64,000 bases of DNA from CAWFFV01 sp963814985. GTDB lineage: Bacteria > Chloroflexota > Ktedonobacteria > Ktedonobacterales > Ktedonobacteraceae. Shown one piece after another: positions 1 to 8,244 of this stretch. Numbering within the stretch: the first letter of the stretch is position 1; each line of letters begins with the position of its first letter. The notes beneath the pieces were generated by a model. That model was not told the DNA's origin. It searched no databases and saw nothing but the letters and a program-made list of their open reading frames with translations. Both the position numbers and the translations under genes were made by a program. Location: assembly GCA_963814985.1 (NCBI GenBank), contig CAWFFV010000045.1, positions 5,958 to 69,957 of the forward strand, read 5' to 3'.

Positions 1-573
1 TTTCTTGGTGTGCGAGATGCGCATGCTGCAAGCGGCGGCAATCGCTGTCGTGTCACCTTCCAGATGACGTTTCTGGAGACAAATGTGACAGAATTAGCAG
101 AGATCGTCCAACTTGCGGCATCGCTGGGAGTTGATCGTGTCAAGGGACACCATCTGTGGGCCCATTTCGAGGAGGTGAAGCCACTTTCGATGCGAAGAAG
201 TCCTGAATCCATTGAGAGATGGAACACTGCTGTCTCCATGGCCCATGAGGCTGCTGACAGATACCGGCTCCCCAGCGGAGAGAAAGTCCTGCTGGAAAAT
301 ATCTTTCCTTTAACTGAAGAGGCGCAAGCCGATATTGCACCTGGAGCAGTTTGTCCCTTCCTGGGCCAGGAAGCCTGGATCAGCGCAATGGGACGTTTTG
401 ATCCCTGCTGTGCTCCCGACGCCCTCCGGCGCACGCTTGGAGAGTTCGGGAATCTGAGAGAACAAAGCTTGTACGAGATCTGGCAAAGTCCAGCCTATAA
501 GCAATTGCAGGCAACATATCACCATCATCCGCTCTGCAAAGGGTGCAATATGCGCCGCCCCGAGGTGCGCTGA
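1..573 (+). CDS. Radical SAM/SPASM domain protein, C-terminal part (5' end outside window)
   Basis: The reading frame is open from base 1, so the N-terminal radical SAM core with its CxxxCxxC cluster site is missing. What remains, about 190 residues, is the end of a TIM-barrel (TNVTELAEIVQLAASLGVDRV) followed by a cysteine-rich tail: GAVCPFLGQEAWISAMGRF, then DPCCAP, then HPLCKGCNMRRP. This spacing is typical of SPASM or twitch auxiliary Fe-S domains in enzymes that modify peptides or small molecules. The next gene starts inside the stop codon (TGATG), so the two are translationally coupled. The substrate cannot be told from this fragment. The minus-strand lasso cluster is nearby but faces the other way, and lasso synthesis does not need such an enzyme. 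Confidence 0.75.
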   Translation, partial: FLGVRDAHAASGGNRCRVTFQMTFLETNVTELAEIVQLAASLGVDRVKGHHLWAHFEEVKPLSMRRSPESIERWNTAVSMAHEAADRYRLPSGEKVLLENIFPLTEEAQADIAPGAVCPFLGQEAWISAMGRFDPCCAPDALRRTLGEFGNLREQSLYEIWQSPAYKQLQATYHHHPLCKGCNMRRPEVR

Positions 574-1289
574 TGGATGAGTGGAAAGCGTTGACGATTG
601 CGCCAGAAGGAACCTATCACCTCATAGGAGGGCGTCCTGCGTATGCTCATCGCTTTGAGGCGGTCCTCAAGTTTCACCCACCAGGTCTCGCAGCAGTGCA
701 GGACTCCTCAGGAGCCTACCATATTGATCCTCTTGGGCAAGCGGTCTATTCAGAGCGATATCTGCGTACCTTCGGATTTTACCAGGAACGAGCAGCGGTT
801 CAAGCGGCAGATGGATGGTGGCATATACTGACGGCAGGTCTGCCACTTTCAAGAGAACGCTATGCCTGGTGTGGAAATTTTCAAGAAGGACGCTGCTCTG
901 TCCGCTTGCTCGATCATTCCTATGTTCACTTGCAACTGGATGGAACGATCGCCTACCCACAACGCTATCGATACGTAGGTGATTATCGCGATGGAATGGC
1001 GGTGGTTCAAAGAGATGATGGGCTCCATACCCATATTACGTTGAGAGGAGAGCTGGTCCACCACAAATGGTTACTGGATCTGGATGTTTTCCATAAAGGG
1101 TTTGCACGCGCTCGTGATAGTCAGGGTTGGCATCATCTCGATGTTCAAGGGCAACCGCTCTATCAGCGACGCTTTGCCTCTGTCGAACCATTCTACAACG
1201 GCCAGGCACGTGTTGAAGAGCTAGACGGCTCTCTGCTCGTCATAGACGAACAAGGGAAAACTCAGGTCAAGCTTCGCCATGGGATGTGA
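573..1289 (+). CDS. WG-repeat protein
   Basis: About 238 residues from the ATG that overlaps the upstream stop codon (TGATG). The upstream in-frame ATG at 543 lies inside the radical SAM gene and is less likely. The protein consists of degenerate WG/beta-strand repeats: units such as YSERYLRTFGFYQERAAVQA, RYRYVGDYRDGMAVVQRDDG and RRFASVEPFYNGQARVEELD recur about every 45 residues, each with an aromatic-rich strand followed by G-x-A-x-V and a D/G turn. WG repeat proteins are generally thought to be binding scaffolds. No signal peptide or membrane segment is visible. Coupling to the radical SAM gene suggests that the two work together, for example with the repeat protein as substrate or partner; this is inference. 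Confidence 0.7.
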   Translation: MDEWKALTIAPEGTYHLIGGRPAYAHRFEAVLKFHPPGLAAVQDSSGAYHIDPLGQAVYSERYLRTFGFYQERAAVQAADGWWHILTAGLPLSRERYAWCGNFQEGRCSVRLLDHSYVHLQLDGTIAYPQRYRYVGDYRDGMAVVQRDDGLHTHITLRGELVHHKWLLDLDVFHKGFARARDSQGWHHLDVQGQPLYQRRFASVEPFYNGQARVEELDGSLLVIDEQGKTQVKLRHGM

Positions 1290-1371
1290 AACGGAGAAAC
1301 GCTATTGCCAGTATATGGGATAGGGCAACAGTATCTTAAAATGATGACAAATATGCCTATCAGTCATCCGT

Positions 1372-2644
1372 TCAGACGGCCAGCCGTCTAGGGGAAACTG
1401 CCGTCCCCGCTACTCCTCGCCCCAATTGCAAAAGGTCGGAGGTACTTTTCCGTAGAATGTTATAACTGCCGTTGATATCAGCATGGATGACGGTTCCGTC
1501 CTTTGCACGATACCAACTGCGAGCAATGCGTGTGCCGGAGAAAACCTGCTTCCCAGGGCGGTTTGCCTGATAGGTGGGAATGGGATCGCTATCGAGAAAA
1601 CTCGCTTTGCTGGTATAGCTCTCTTCCTGAATGATGATCTGTATTCCGACCAGTCTGGCTTTGTAGGTCAATTGGTCGAGAAAACGAGCATGGGGGATCT
1701 GCACGAACTTTTGATTGTTTCGCTTGCCCATCTCAACTTCTTGCTTCCAAAGCGGGTTCTTGCCGATGATCAGCATCCCGATCCCCTCACTCACCAACAG
1801 ATCAATGATGCGACGGCTGGCCGTGTGCAGATAGCATTCACCCGGCGATTGCGCTTCGTCGTAATCCGATCCAGATGGCGAGAAGTAAAGCGGTTCTCTG
1901 ACTGAGGCGGCTTTGATGTGGGCACGTTGTTTGTTGTAATACTGATTGAGGCTTTTGATGGGCTTGCCGCTCACCACGCGAGGGATAAAACCAGGCTTGT
2001 TGCTGGTGAGAGCAGCCAAGCACATTCACCCCCACGTCAACCGCCGCAACCAGACGTGCTGATCAACCTCTGCTTGATTTTCTTGCTGTTCATAAACGAC
2101 TTCGATCCATATACCCGTCCAAGCGGGGGACGATTCTCACTTGAGCAATCTTCTCCCACGCGGTGATCCTGGTGGCAATCTCAATCGGGCAATCCTGATG
2201 GCACGAGCTTGCCCGTTTTGCTGAAGGTGCGTTTGCCGAGAGCTTGTTTGTCATAGATCAGGATGTTGCGGCCCTTTTCCTTGGCTTTGTACCTGGGAGT
2301 TTTGGGGCGCCCCGTGAACGAAGACGGATCGTCTTGATAGGCTTTGATCCTTCAAAAAAGCTGAGCCAATTTTTGTGCAGTTGAATCAAGATGGAATTAC
2401 TGACTTTGCGCGGCAATGCTCGATATAGGTCATGATGCTTCAAGCGATGAAAGATTTCCGCATACGGCAGATAGTTTCCTTCGTGGATGAAGGACTGCCA
2501 AATCTGGTAATTCGCCTGATTGTACAGGTTTTTGGAAGCAAAGGCCGTCTGGTCAATCGCCACGAAACGTGCATCATCTGTACGAATGAGATGCTTTCTA
2601 CCAATTGCATCAGGCTTCCTCCTGTGTCTGTAACTCTTGCACAC
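1372..2644 (-). pseudogene. tnpB: Decayed IS200/IS605-family tnpB (OrfB)
   Basis: A TnpB gene read on the minus strand in at least three frames. The N-terminal part (around 2644-2258) includes LYNQANYQIWQSFIHEGNYL and RALPRKVSNSILIQLHKNWL, typical of the TnpB start. The RuvC-I strand (GVNVLGCSHQQQ) is in another frame near 2035-1990. The C-terminal part (2025-1372) keeps the RuvC-II glutamate (IIIQEESYTSKASFLD) and the RuvC-III aspartate (HADINGSYNIL). No zinc-finger cysteines are visible. The 3' end runs into a palindrome at 1374-1389 (AGACGGC/GCCGTCT), the expected right-end hairpin of such elements. Several frameshifts make it inactive. It belongs to a different TnpB lineage from the intact copy at 4757-5965. 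Confidence 0.75.
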
Positions 2645-3335
2645 TTCCTCCGTCTTTCGTTTGGCACGCCGTTGCCCATAGAGCCGAGCGCAGAAGGAGT
2701 AAATAATGCTGGCAGATCAGCAAATAAATCTTCTTTATCATTCTCTGCCAGGGTTGACCGCCTCAATCACTCGTCCCTGCATACAGTAAAGCGTGTCAAG
2801 TAGTGAAACCCAAAGCGCGTCAACCGATCCTGATGCTCCATGACAATCGTGTGGCGGTCGATCTTTGAGGAGGCCGACAATTTGGGCGGCTGTCATTCAC
2901 ACCGGAAGCAATTTCTTTGACGCCTGGGCGACCTGATAGCCGCGCACTGTACAATACTGACTCAATCGTTCTGCTTGCCGCTCTAAATTCTCTCGATGTT
3001 CCGAGGACGAAACTCGTGCATAAAAGGAAAAGGGTAGGTAGCGGTGTTACAAAAATGCTGGGAGAACATGATACCCCACATTCCGCAGAGCGAGCGTTGA
3101 TCTTCACCCAAATTCGACACTGTTGGTAAACTCCTTTTCGTGCTTCCTTCATGCTTTGTTGCTAACAGGTGACAGGCTCAAATAGTGCTCAGCCAACAGA
3201 GTTTACCAACAGTGTCTTCTGACCCCACATGCGGAGTGGTGCGTCAGCGACGCATGACGTTTCAGAAAATCGCAAGAACCAATTATACATTGGCTTCTAT
3301 ACAATAGAAAAAAATCTGGTATTCTTGCAGTGCCG
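2645..3335. other. Intergenic stretch without a convincing gene
   Basis: Short open frames occur on both strands, but none has a ribosome binding site with a recognisable product. The only clear structure is the inverted-repeat element at 3116-3216, listed separately. The part next to 2645 may hold leftover left-end sequence of the decayed tnpB element. Confidence 0.4.
3116..3216. repeat. Short element bounded by perfect 18 bp inverted repeats
   Basis: GACACTGTTGGTAAACTC at 3116-3133 is repeated exactly as its reverse complement at 3199-3216, with 65 bases between. The trinucleotide ttc lies directly outside both ends and could be a 3-base target duplication. The inside has no open frame of note. 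The size and terminal repeats fit a miniature inverted-repeat element; a folded RNA or an operator pair is an alternative. Confidence 0.5.
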
Positions 3336-3761
3336 CTAGCTCCATTTCGGTGGATTGAGCACAATTTGAGAGAAGTCCAATGTGACCTTTTCTCGTTCTT
3401 CAGGTCCAAGAAATGTGACGTTTTCCTCTAATACCCATTCGTTTCCAATGTGCTTCATGAGAACAATTCCCATCATTGACGGCCACCATCTCCACACGAG
3501 TCCCCGCCCACGTGGTGTCTCGACGATAAGTGGAGAGGAGATCTTCTCTTTCTGAAAGACTGGTTCGAGACGAGCATGTGCCACCAACTGAGTGCGATAA
3601 GGCTCAGGACGGTCTCCAGGACCAAGAAAAGGATTGCGAGGATCTTTTTGGAGGATATGCTCCTCTGGGAGGAGTTCCTCAGGTGCAACGCGCCTCAAGC
3701 GTAAAATATGACCAGATGCCACTTTTTCTCCTTCTACATTAAACTGTGGAGTTGTCTCCAT
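3336..3761 (-). CDS. Hypothetical protein at the end of the lasso peptide cluster
   Basis: About 141 residues from the internal Met (METTPQFNVEGEKVAS); the upstream in-frame ATG at 3845 gives an unlikely N-terminus. I do not recognise the family. It has no signal peptide, membrane segment or cysteine motif. Features are a charged central part (RVAPEELLPEEHILQKDPRN) and a strand-rich end (RGRGLVWRWWPSMMGIVLMK). It lies about 105 bases downstream of the lasso precursor on the same strand, so it is probably co-transcribed. Tailoring, immunity or no link at all remain open. Confidence 0.5.
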   Translation of the reverse strand: METTPQFNVEGEKVASGHILRLRRVAPEELLPEEHILQKDPRNPFLGPGDRPEPYRTQLVAHARLEPVFQKEKISSPLIVETPRGRGLVWRWWPSMMGIVLMKHIGNEWVLEENVTFLGPEEREKVTLDFSQIVLNPPKWS

Positions 3762-3865
3762 CTTAGCAGCAATGAGTACTGAATGTAAACAGGGGGATGT
3801 GCGCACCTCTCCCTGAATTGGAGAGGTGCGCAGAATGAAACACACGCTATCACAGAGAAGGGGTG

Positions 3866-4069
3866 TTAATAACGTTCATCCTCATCGTGATGACCAGAAG
3901 TGCATTCGTCTCCATACTGCCCACCACTCCCTTGGGTCAGAGAAGAGAGGATTCCATACACAATCACTTGTGGCGAAGTGTATGCGCGCTTCGTACTCAA
4001 GTGTTTCGATTCGCTAGCTTGCTCAATTGCCTGAATCCCATGTTTTTGAGCCACTTGCTCAATGTCCAT
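3866..4069 (-). CDS. Lasso peptide precursor (A protein)
   Basis: 67 residues with a good ribosome site (AAAGGAG, 8 bases before ATG). The leader carries the class II lasso signature Y-x2-P-x7-G with a threonine near the end: YTSPQVIVYGILSSLTQ. With Thr at position -2 of the cleavage site, the core would begin at the glycine after LTQ: GSGGQYGDECTSG followed by HHDEDERY. Gly1 can close an isopeptide ring on Asp8 or Glu9, and the acidic, His-containing tail would thread it. The core has one cysteine (position 10), so no disulfide within a single core. The gene lies downstream of the processing enzymes, whereas precursor genes are often first. Since the cyclase is interrupted, mature product is unlikely in this strain. 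Confidence 0.72.
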   Translation of the reverse strand: MDIEQVAQKHGIQAIEQASESKHLSTKRAYTSPQVIVYGILSSLTQGSGGQYGDECTSGHHDEDERY

Positions 4070-4165
4070 TGTTAAAATCTCCTTTCAAATGGTGAAAAAC
4101 ATCTTTCATCGTGGTACATCTACCAATAGGTAGAGAGATTTAAAGAAGTACTTTATTTCCTCCTT

Positions 4166-4722
4166 TCACGAGAAGGGCAATCTTCCATTTGCCCAGGGCA
4201 GACGATGTGCCCACAGAACTAATGCGATAGCTCCAGACAGTGATAACACATTTGCCTGGTCACCCAGCGCCACACGATCAAGCGCCTGAACGAGCAACGC
4301 CGAGTCTAGATATGGCGTAAGCATGTCAGGCATATGAAGGACCAGTTCTCGCAAGGTATCGTGATGTTTCGCCAATCCCTGGAAATACAAGCGATAGGCA
4401 TGCCCCTTCTCTTTCCGTTGCCGAATGGTTTCTGGAAGGATGCCTTGCATGGCCTCGCGTAATAAGAACTTGCGGTGAAATGGTCGTACTTGGTACTGTG
4501 GTGGAATTGCAAGTAAGAACTCAATGAGACGCATATCAGTATATGGCTCTCTGGTGTCCAGGCCTGTTCGTAGTGCAATATCCGCTTGCGTCACATAATC
4601 GCCATGAAAGCGCATCCACCTGAAGAGTTCGCGGTGAAATGGCTCTGGACACGCGGCGCGGAAGTACTCATCATCTTGTTCCTGGCGGGTTTTGCTCTGC
4701 TGCCATACCCATGAGTCAAGTA
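4166..4722 (-). pseudogene. Lasso cyclase (asparagine-synthetase-like), 3' half cut off by an insertion
   Basis: This frame continues the cyclase beyond the insertion: DSWVWQQSKTRQEQDDEYFR near the junction, then MRFHGDYVTQADIALRTGLD, TREPYTDMRLIEFLLAIPP and RKFLLREAMQGILPETIRQR. These are standard C-terminal asparagine synthetase motifs. The frame is intact from the insertion edge to its stop, so the damage is the insertion itself. A separate start at the internal ATG (4615) could give only an incomplete synthetase domain. The other half is at 6063-7405. Confidence 0.8.
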
Positions 4723-4800
4723 CCTCCGCCTAAAGGCAGGAGGCTTGTCTCTAGACTCAAAGGTCTGAGACGATAGGGAGCTTGACTGGCTCCCCACCGA
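4712..4800 (-). ncRNA. Candidate omega (reRNA) guide RNA at the tnpB 3' end
   Basis: In TnpB systems the guide RNA covers the end of tnpB and the element's right end, with the guide read from the flanking host DNA. Here the scaffold would include the right-end hairpin at about 4721-4741, and the guide would begin with flanking cyclase sequence (TGGGTATGGCAGCAGAGC). This is placed by analogy with characterised elements; no transcript evidence is visible, and the 5' boundary is arbitrary. Confidence 0.35.
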
Positions 4801-5965
4801 CTAAGGATGTACCGAAGTCGGCAAGAGTTGAGACGTACTTCTCTCGAATATTGTATGCGCCGTTTAAATCGGCGTTGAGGCAGTACCCACATTCACGACA
4901 AAGGAAGAGACTTTGAGAGCGACGATTATTGCGAGCCTGATGTTTGCACCTGTTGCACATCTGCGAGGTATGACGAGGATCAACTTTGACCACAAGAATA
5001 CCTCGTGCCTCGGCTTTATATGCCAGAAAACTATGGAACTGGGCAAACGACCAGGAATGCATGCGGCGTTGTCCCTCACCTTTCTTGTGAGTGACACGCT
5101 CTCGAATATTGGTCAGATTCTCAAGAACAATGGTACTGCCAGAAGTGGCATTTTGAACGATGCGCTTGGAGAGGACATGATCGTGATCTCTTCTTTGCCG
5201 AAGCAGTTTCCCGGAGAGCTTACGCAAGTGGCGTTTTGCGCTCTTTGTGCCTTTGGCTTGGAGCTTACGACGAAGGCGAAAAATGCGGCGTTCCTGCTCT
5301 TTCCACTGGCGATCTCCCAAGAACTGGCGCTTGCTGGTGACGGCTGGTCTATTCAAACCAAGATCAACCCCAATCACATCAGGAGAGGAACTGACAACAG
5401 GAGCAGGGATATTCACAACGATATGCAAGAAATAACGCCCGTGGTGATAACAGAGATCCGCAGAGCAGACTTTCCCACCAATATACTGTTTAGCATGCTG
5501 AGGGACTGTAAAGCCCATCTCAACACGACCCGAGACGGTGGCAAGGGAACACGTCATGCTTTCCCACTTGACCCAATACGAACGGGCATCATAACGGATA
5601 GGAGCAGCAAGCGATTGTGGACAGCGAACAGGCTTGAATTTTGGAATTGGCTTTCCCTGCTTCTTCGCTTTCTCAACCTTGGTAGGATAGGACTTTTCCT
5701 TCTTTGCCTTCCAGGTGAGAGCAGATTTGGCCGCCTCAGTTGCCTTAACGCGAGCAGCACAAACCAGTTGAGCAGGAAGATCAGGGTAAGCAGCACGCAA
5801 CGGATAATACGTGACTTTGTGCAACTCTACTCCATTGCTACATCCTGTCTCGAATCCCTGACGAGCCACGGCATTAAAGCATGCCGTATGCTCTTGCATG
5901 GTTCGATCAAGGATGGCTCTCTGCTCAGGGGTTGGATTCAGTTGTGCAACAATCGTTCTGTCCAT
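4757..5965 (-). CDS. tnpB: TnpB RNA-guided endonuclease of IS200/IS605-type element
   Basis: 402 residues, full length for the family and free of frameshifts. The N-terminus (MDRTIVAQLNPTPEQRAILD) is the usual OrfB start. RuvC-I aspartate is in PDVIGVDLGLNRPAVTS, RuvC-II glutamate in GSTIVLENLTNIRERV, and RuvC-III aspartate in LNADLNGAYNIREKY. A zinc finger precedes the last motif (MCNRCKHQ and LCRECGYC). All catalytic residues are in place, so the nuclease could be active. TnpB proteins cut DNA next to a short adjacent motif guided by an RNA from the element's 3' end, which helps keep the element in place. The host gene is the lasso cyclase. Confidence 0.9.
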   Translation of the reverse strand: MDRTIVAQLNPTPEQRAILDRTMQEHTACFNAVARQGFETGCSNGVELHKVTYYPLRAAYPDLPAQLVCAARVKATEAAKSALTWKAKKEKSYPTKVEKAKKQGKPIPKFKPVRCPQSLAAPIRYDARSYWVKWESMTCSLATVSGRVEMGFTVPQHAKQYIGGKVCSADLCYHHGRYFLHIVVNIPAPVVSSSPDVIGVDLGLNRPAVTSKRQFLGDRQWKEQERRIFRLRRKLQAKGTKSAKRHLRKLSGKLLRQRRDHDHVLSKRIVQNATSGSTIVLENLTNIRERVTHKKGEGQRRMHSWSFAQFHSFLAYKAEARGILVVKVDPRHTSQMCNRCKHQARNNRRSQSLFLCRECGYCLNADLNGAYNIREKYVSTLADFGTSLVGGEPVKLPIVSDL

Positions 5966-6062
5966 GCAGAAATTATCTCATATATACCGAGATTTGTCAA
6001 CATTCTAGCGATTTTAGCACCTGTGGGTGCCTTTCTTTCCTCCCACGCCTGAAGGCAGTGGG

Positions 6063-7405
6063 TATCCAGAAAGGACGTCATCATGAAGCCATGGGGCGGT
6101 AGAGATCTCTGAGATCTGGGACTTCTGTATGCAGGGTTTCGCTACGCAGTGCTCCAGGATCGCCAGAGGTGATACGCCATGAATCTGTTGCCAGCATCGT
6201 ACCTCTCTTATCAACTTCCCATAGTGGCGTTCTTTCCAATATGTCGTGAGATAGTTCAGGGAGGCTCCAAGCAATTGGTCGCCGAAATCTCCACGTATAT
6301 GCACTCGTACCCCCAACGCATTCGCAATGGCCCACAGTTGGCGGTAAAATGATCCGAGAAACAGGAGAGGGATACAAGGCTGATGGAGCCAGGGTTGTGA
6401 ATCAAATGCGCCATCAAAGTGAAGATGCTCTTGAAATGAGATATAGCTCATATCCACAGGGTATTTTTCAGCAACTGCTCGCACATAAGATCGAGCATCA
6501 GTTGCGGGAGAGGCATCGTAGTAAGCGTGAAAGCAATGGATGGGATGCTTCTTTTTTCCCTGCTCCCAGAGTTCTCCAGCCATACAAACAAGAGATGAGG
6601 AGTCGAGTCCACCAGAGAGATCAAACAAGATCGGTTGTGAAGTACAGATGGACGTGCGTACTGCATCTGAAAAGAGACTCCGAAAATGCTCTGTGTAATC
6701 TTCTTGTCGACGATAACGAAGTGGTTCTCGTGGGGAAGGCTCCCAAAATGGCTGAACGGCGAGTCCATTGTGATCAGCGCTTATCCAGTGTCCAGGCACA
6801 AGCTCCTGGATCTCCTGGTAGATGGTTCCGTCCCAATGCCCCTCTCCATTGGTGAGCCAGAAAGCAACCCATGTATCATTCAGTTCCCGTGAGACGACAC
6901 GATCTTCAAACAATTGTCGTGCTTCAGAAGCACATAGAAGACGTTGTCCGCACACATGATAGACAAATGGACGTACTCCCATTGGACTGCGTGCACCGAA
7001 CAGACGAAGTTTTTGTTCATCCCAGAGAACAAATGAGAAATCACCTTGCAGATGATACACACAGTCTTCATCCCACAGGAAATAGGCTGCTGCAATCAAC
7101 GCTGCGTCCGTATCTCCTCTCAAGGGAACTTTATATGTCTGAAAGAGTGCAAAGAGTTCTGCGCGATTATCCAGACGAACATCTGCCGCAATGCGACAAT
7201 GCCCAAGACTCCATTCTTCCTGCATAGTCTGGTCTTCGGCCACACTCGTGCTCTGCCACTCTGCCACTGCAAGCCCTACAGGTCCCTCACACCACAAAGA
7301 AGTCATGTCTCCCCTGCCTGAGAGTGCATTGGTCATACTTCTTAGAAGATCGCGGTTGCATGGTTGATCATCCCAAGAATACATGGCACATATTCCACCC
7401 ATCAC
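6063..7405 (-). pseudogene. Lasso cyclase (asparagine-synthetase-like), 5' half
   Basis: The gene starts at a GTG (7405) or ATG (7402) overlapping the stop of the B protein, so the two are coupled. It has an N-terminal glutaminase-like domain (GGICAMYSWDDQ, then RLDNRAELFALFQ) and an ATP pyrophosphatase loop LFDLSGGLDSSSLVCMA at about residues 260-275. Lasso cyclases activate the Asp or Glu side chain as an AMP ester and close the macrolactam. After APWLHDDVLSG the frame enters the insertion and ends on element-derived residues. Together with 4166-4722 this would make a protein of about 630 residues, normal for the family. As given, no complete cyclase can be made. Confidence 0.85.
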
Positions 7406-8244
7406 ATCACCTCACTGCTCATAGTCTTCGCGGTTCTCCCTGTACAAAAGAGGACAGAAAGATTCTGTAGACGTTGGATGCTTTTATCCAGCCCAAGACC
7501 TATCTCCCAGTGAATAGCATGCAGGATAACATCATGTCCACTTTTTAACCAAGCATGAGCAAAAAATGGGAACTTCGATACTCCAATCACCAGATCGGCT
7601 TGAATGCTGCGTCGTCGAAGCAGCAAGCCCAGTGCTAGACACTGATGAAGGCAAACTGCCTTGAACGGCTGCCAAGCGGCAGCAGCTTCTACACGTCTAG
7701 CCAATCGACGAACATCCGGGTTTTCAAATAGAACTGTTTTCCAGGCGGGCATTGCCTCTAGTTTCTGAGTCAAGTACATGAAACCACCATTTTGTAATGA
7801 TGCATCTACCCATTGCAGGGTAAGCCATGCCTCTAACCATTCACGATGCACAGTAAACAATGGCATCACACTCAGAAGGGGGAATACGATTGCGGACCAG
7901 CCTTGCAGGAGCAAAAACGAAGACCGTTGACTCACCTGTCTCTTCAGAGTTATTAAAGGGCTGTTCGCAGATAAAAGAAGGTGTTTTTCTTCCATATTTT
8001 GGATGAACAGTGCGACATCTCTGTGGAGTTGCTCATCAGACACGTTTGTATACTGTTCCCGAAGGTGGAGAACAACTTCTCGCGGGGTCCTCCCCTCTGC
8101 CAGGAGCTCCCACATCATCGTCGCTGTCTGATCCAATCCCAGAAACAGATCTCTCTGCAAGGCAAGAATGACTGCCCCACCATCTTCGGTGATGACCATC
8201 TGAGCCAGGGATGTTGGCACAAAACGCTGTTCCACATTGTCCAT
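7402..8244 (-). CDS. Lasso peptide B protein: PqqD-like leader-binding domain fused to transglutaminase-like B2 protease
   Basis: 280 residues, start supported by AGGAGAG 6 bases upstream. Residues 1-95 are PqqD/RRE-like (VPTSLAQMVITEDGGAVILA, LQRDLFLGLDQTATMMWELL, GRTPREVVLHLREQY); this domain binds the precursor leader. Residues 110-280 are the B2 protease, with a catalytic cysteine in FKAVCLHQCLALGLLLRRR and a histidine in FPFFAHAWLKSGHDVI, from a Cys-His-Asp transglutaminase-like triad. B1 and B2 are separate proteins in many actinobacterial clusters and fused in others. It is the first gene of the operon B-C-A. No ABC transporter (D protein) is seen nearby. Confidence 0.82.
   Translation of the reverse strand: MDNVEQRFVPTSLAQMVITEDGGAVILALQRDLFLGLDQTATMMWELLAEGRTPREVVLHLREQYTNVSDEQLHRDVALFIQNMEEKHLLLSANSPLITLKRQVSQRSSFLLLQGWSAIVFPLLSVMPLFTVHREWLEAWLTLQWVDASLQNGGFMYLTQKLEAMPAWKTVLFENPDVRRLARRVEAAAAWQPFKAVCLHQCLALGLLLRRRSIQADLVIGVSKFPFFAHAWLKSGHDVILHAIHWEIGLGLDKSIQRLQNLSVLFCTGRTAKTMSSEVM

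Larger units (their letters stand above)
4712..6062 (-). mobile_element. IS200/IS605-group element carrying only tnpB (IS1341 type)
   Basis: About 1.35 kb split the lasso cyclase. Within the minus-strand reading the left end shows a hairpin (CCACTGCCTTCAGGCGTGGG) about 70 bases before tnpB, and the right end shows another just after its stop (CCTCCTGCCTTTAGGCGGAGG minus its last base), followed by TACTTGACTCA. Subterminal hairpins without inverted repeats or target duplication are the family hallmark. No tnpA (Y1 transposase) is present, so movement would need a TnpA from elsewhere. Exact ends are uncertain by a few bases because the empty site is not available. Confidence 0.75.

Noticed and set aside
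4913..6052. 379-codon plus-strand frame opposite tnpB
   Set aside because: It is the antisense shadow of tnpB, whose motifs are complete; the plus-strand translation has no sensible features.
1..8244. Radical SAM gene as tailoring enzyme of the lasso cluster
   Set aside because: It is on the opposite strand, separated by a decayed element, and coupled to a WG-repeat gene instead.
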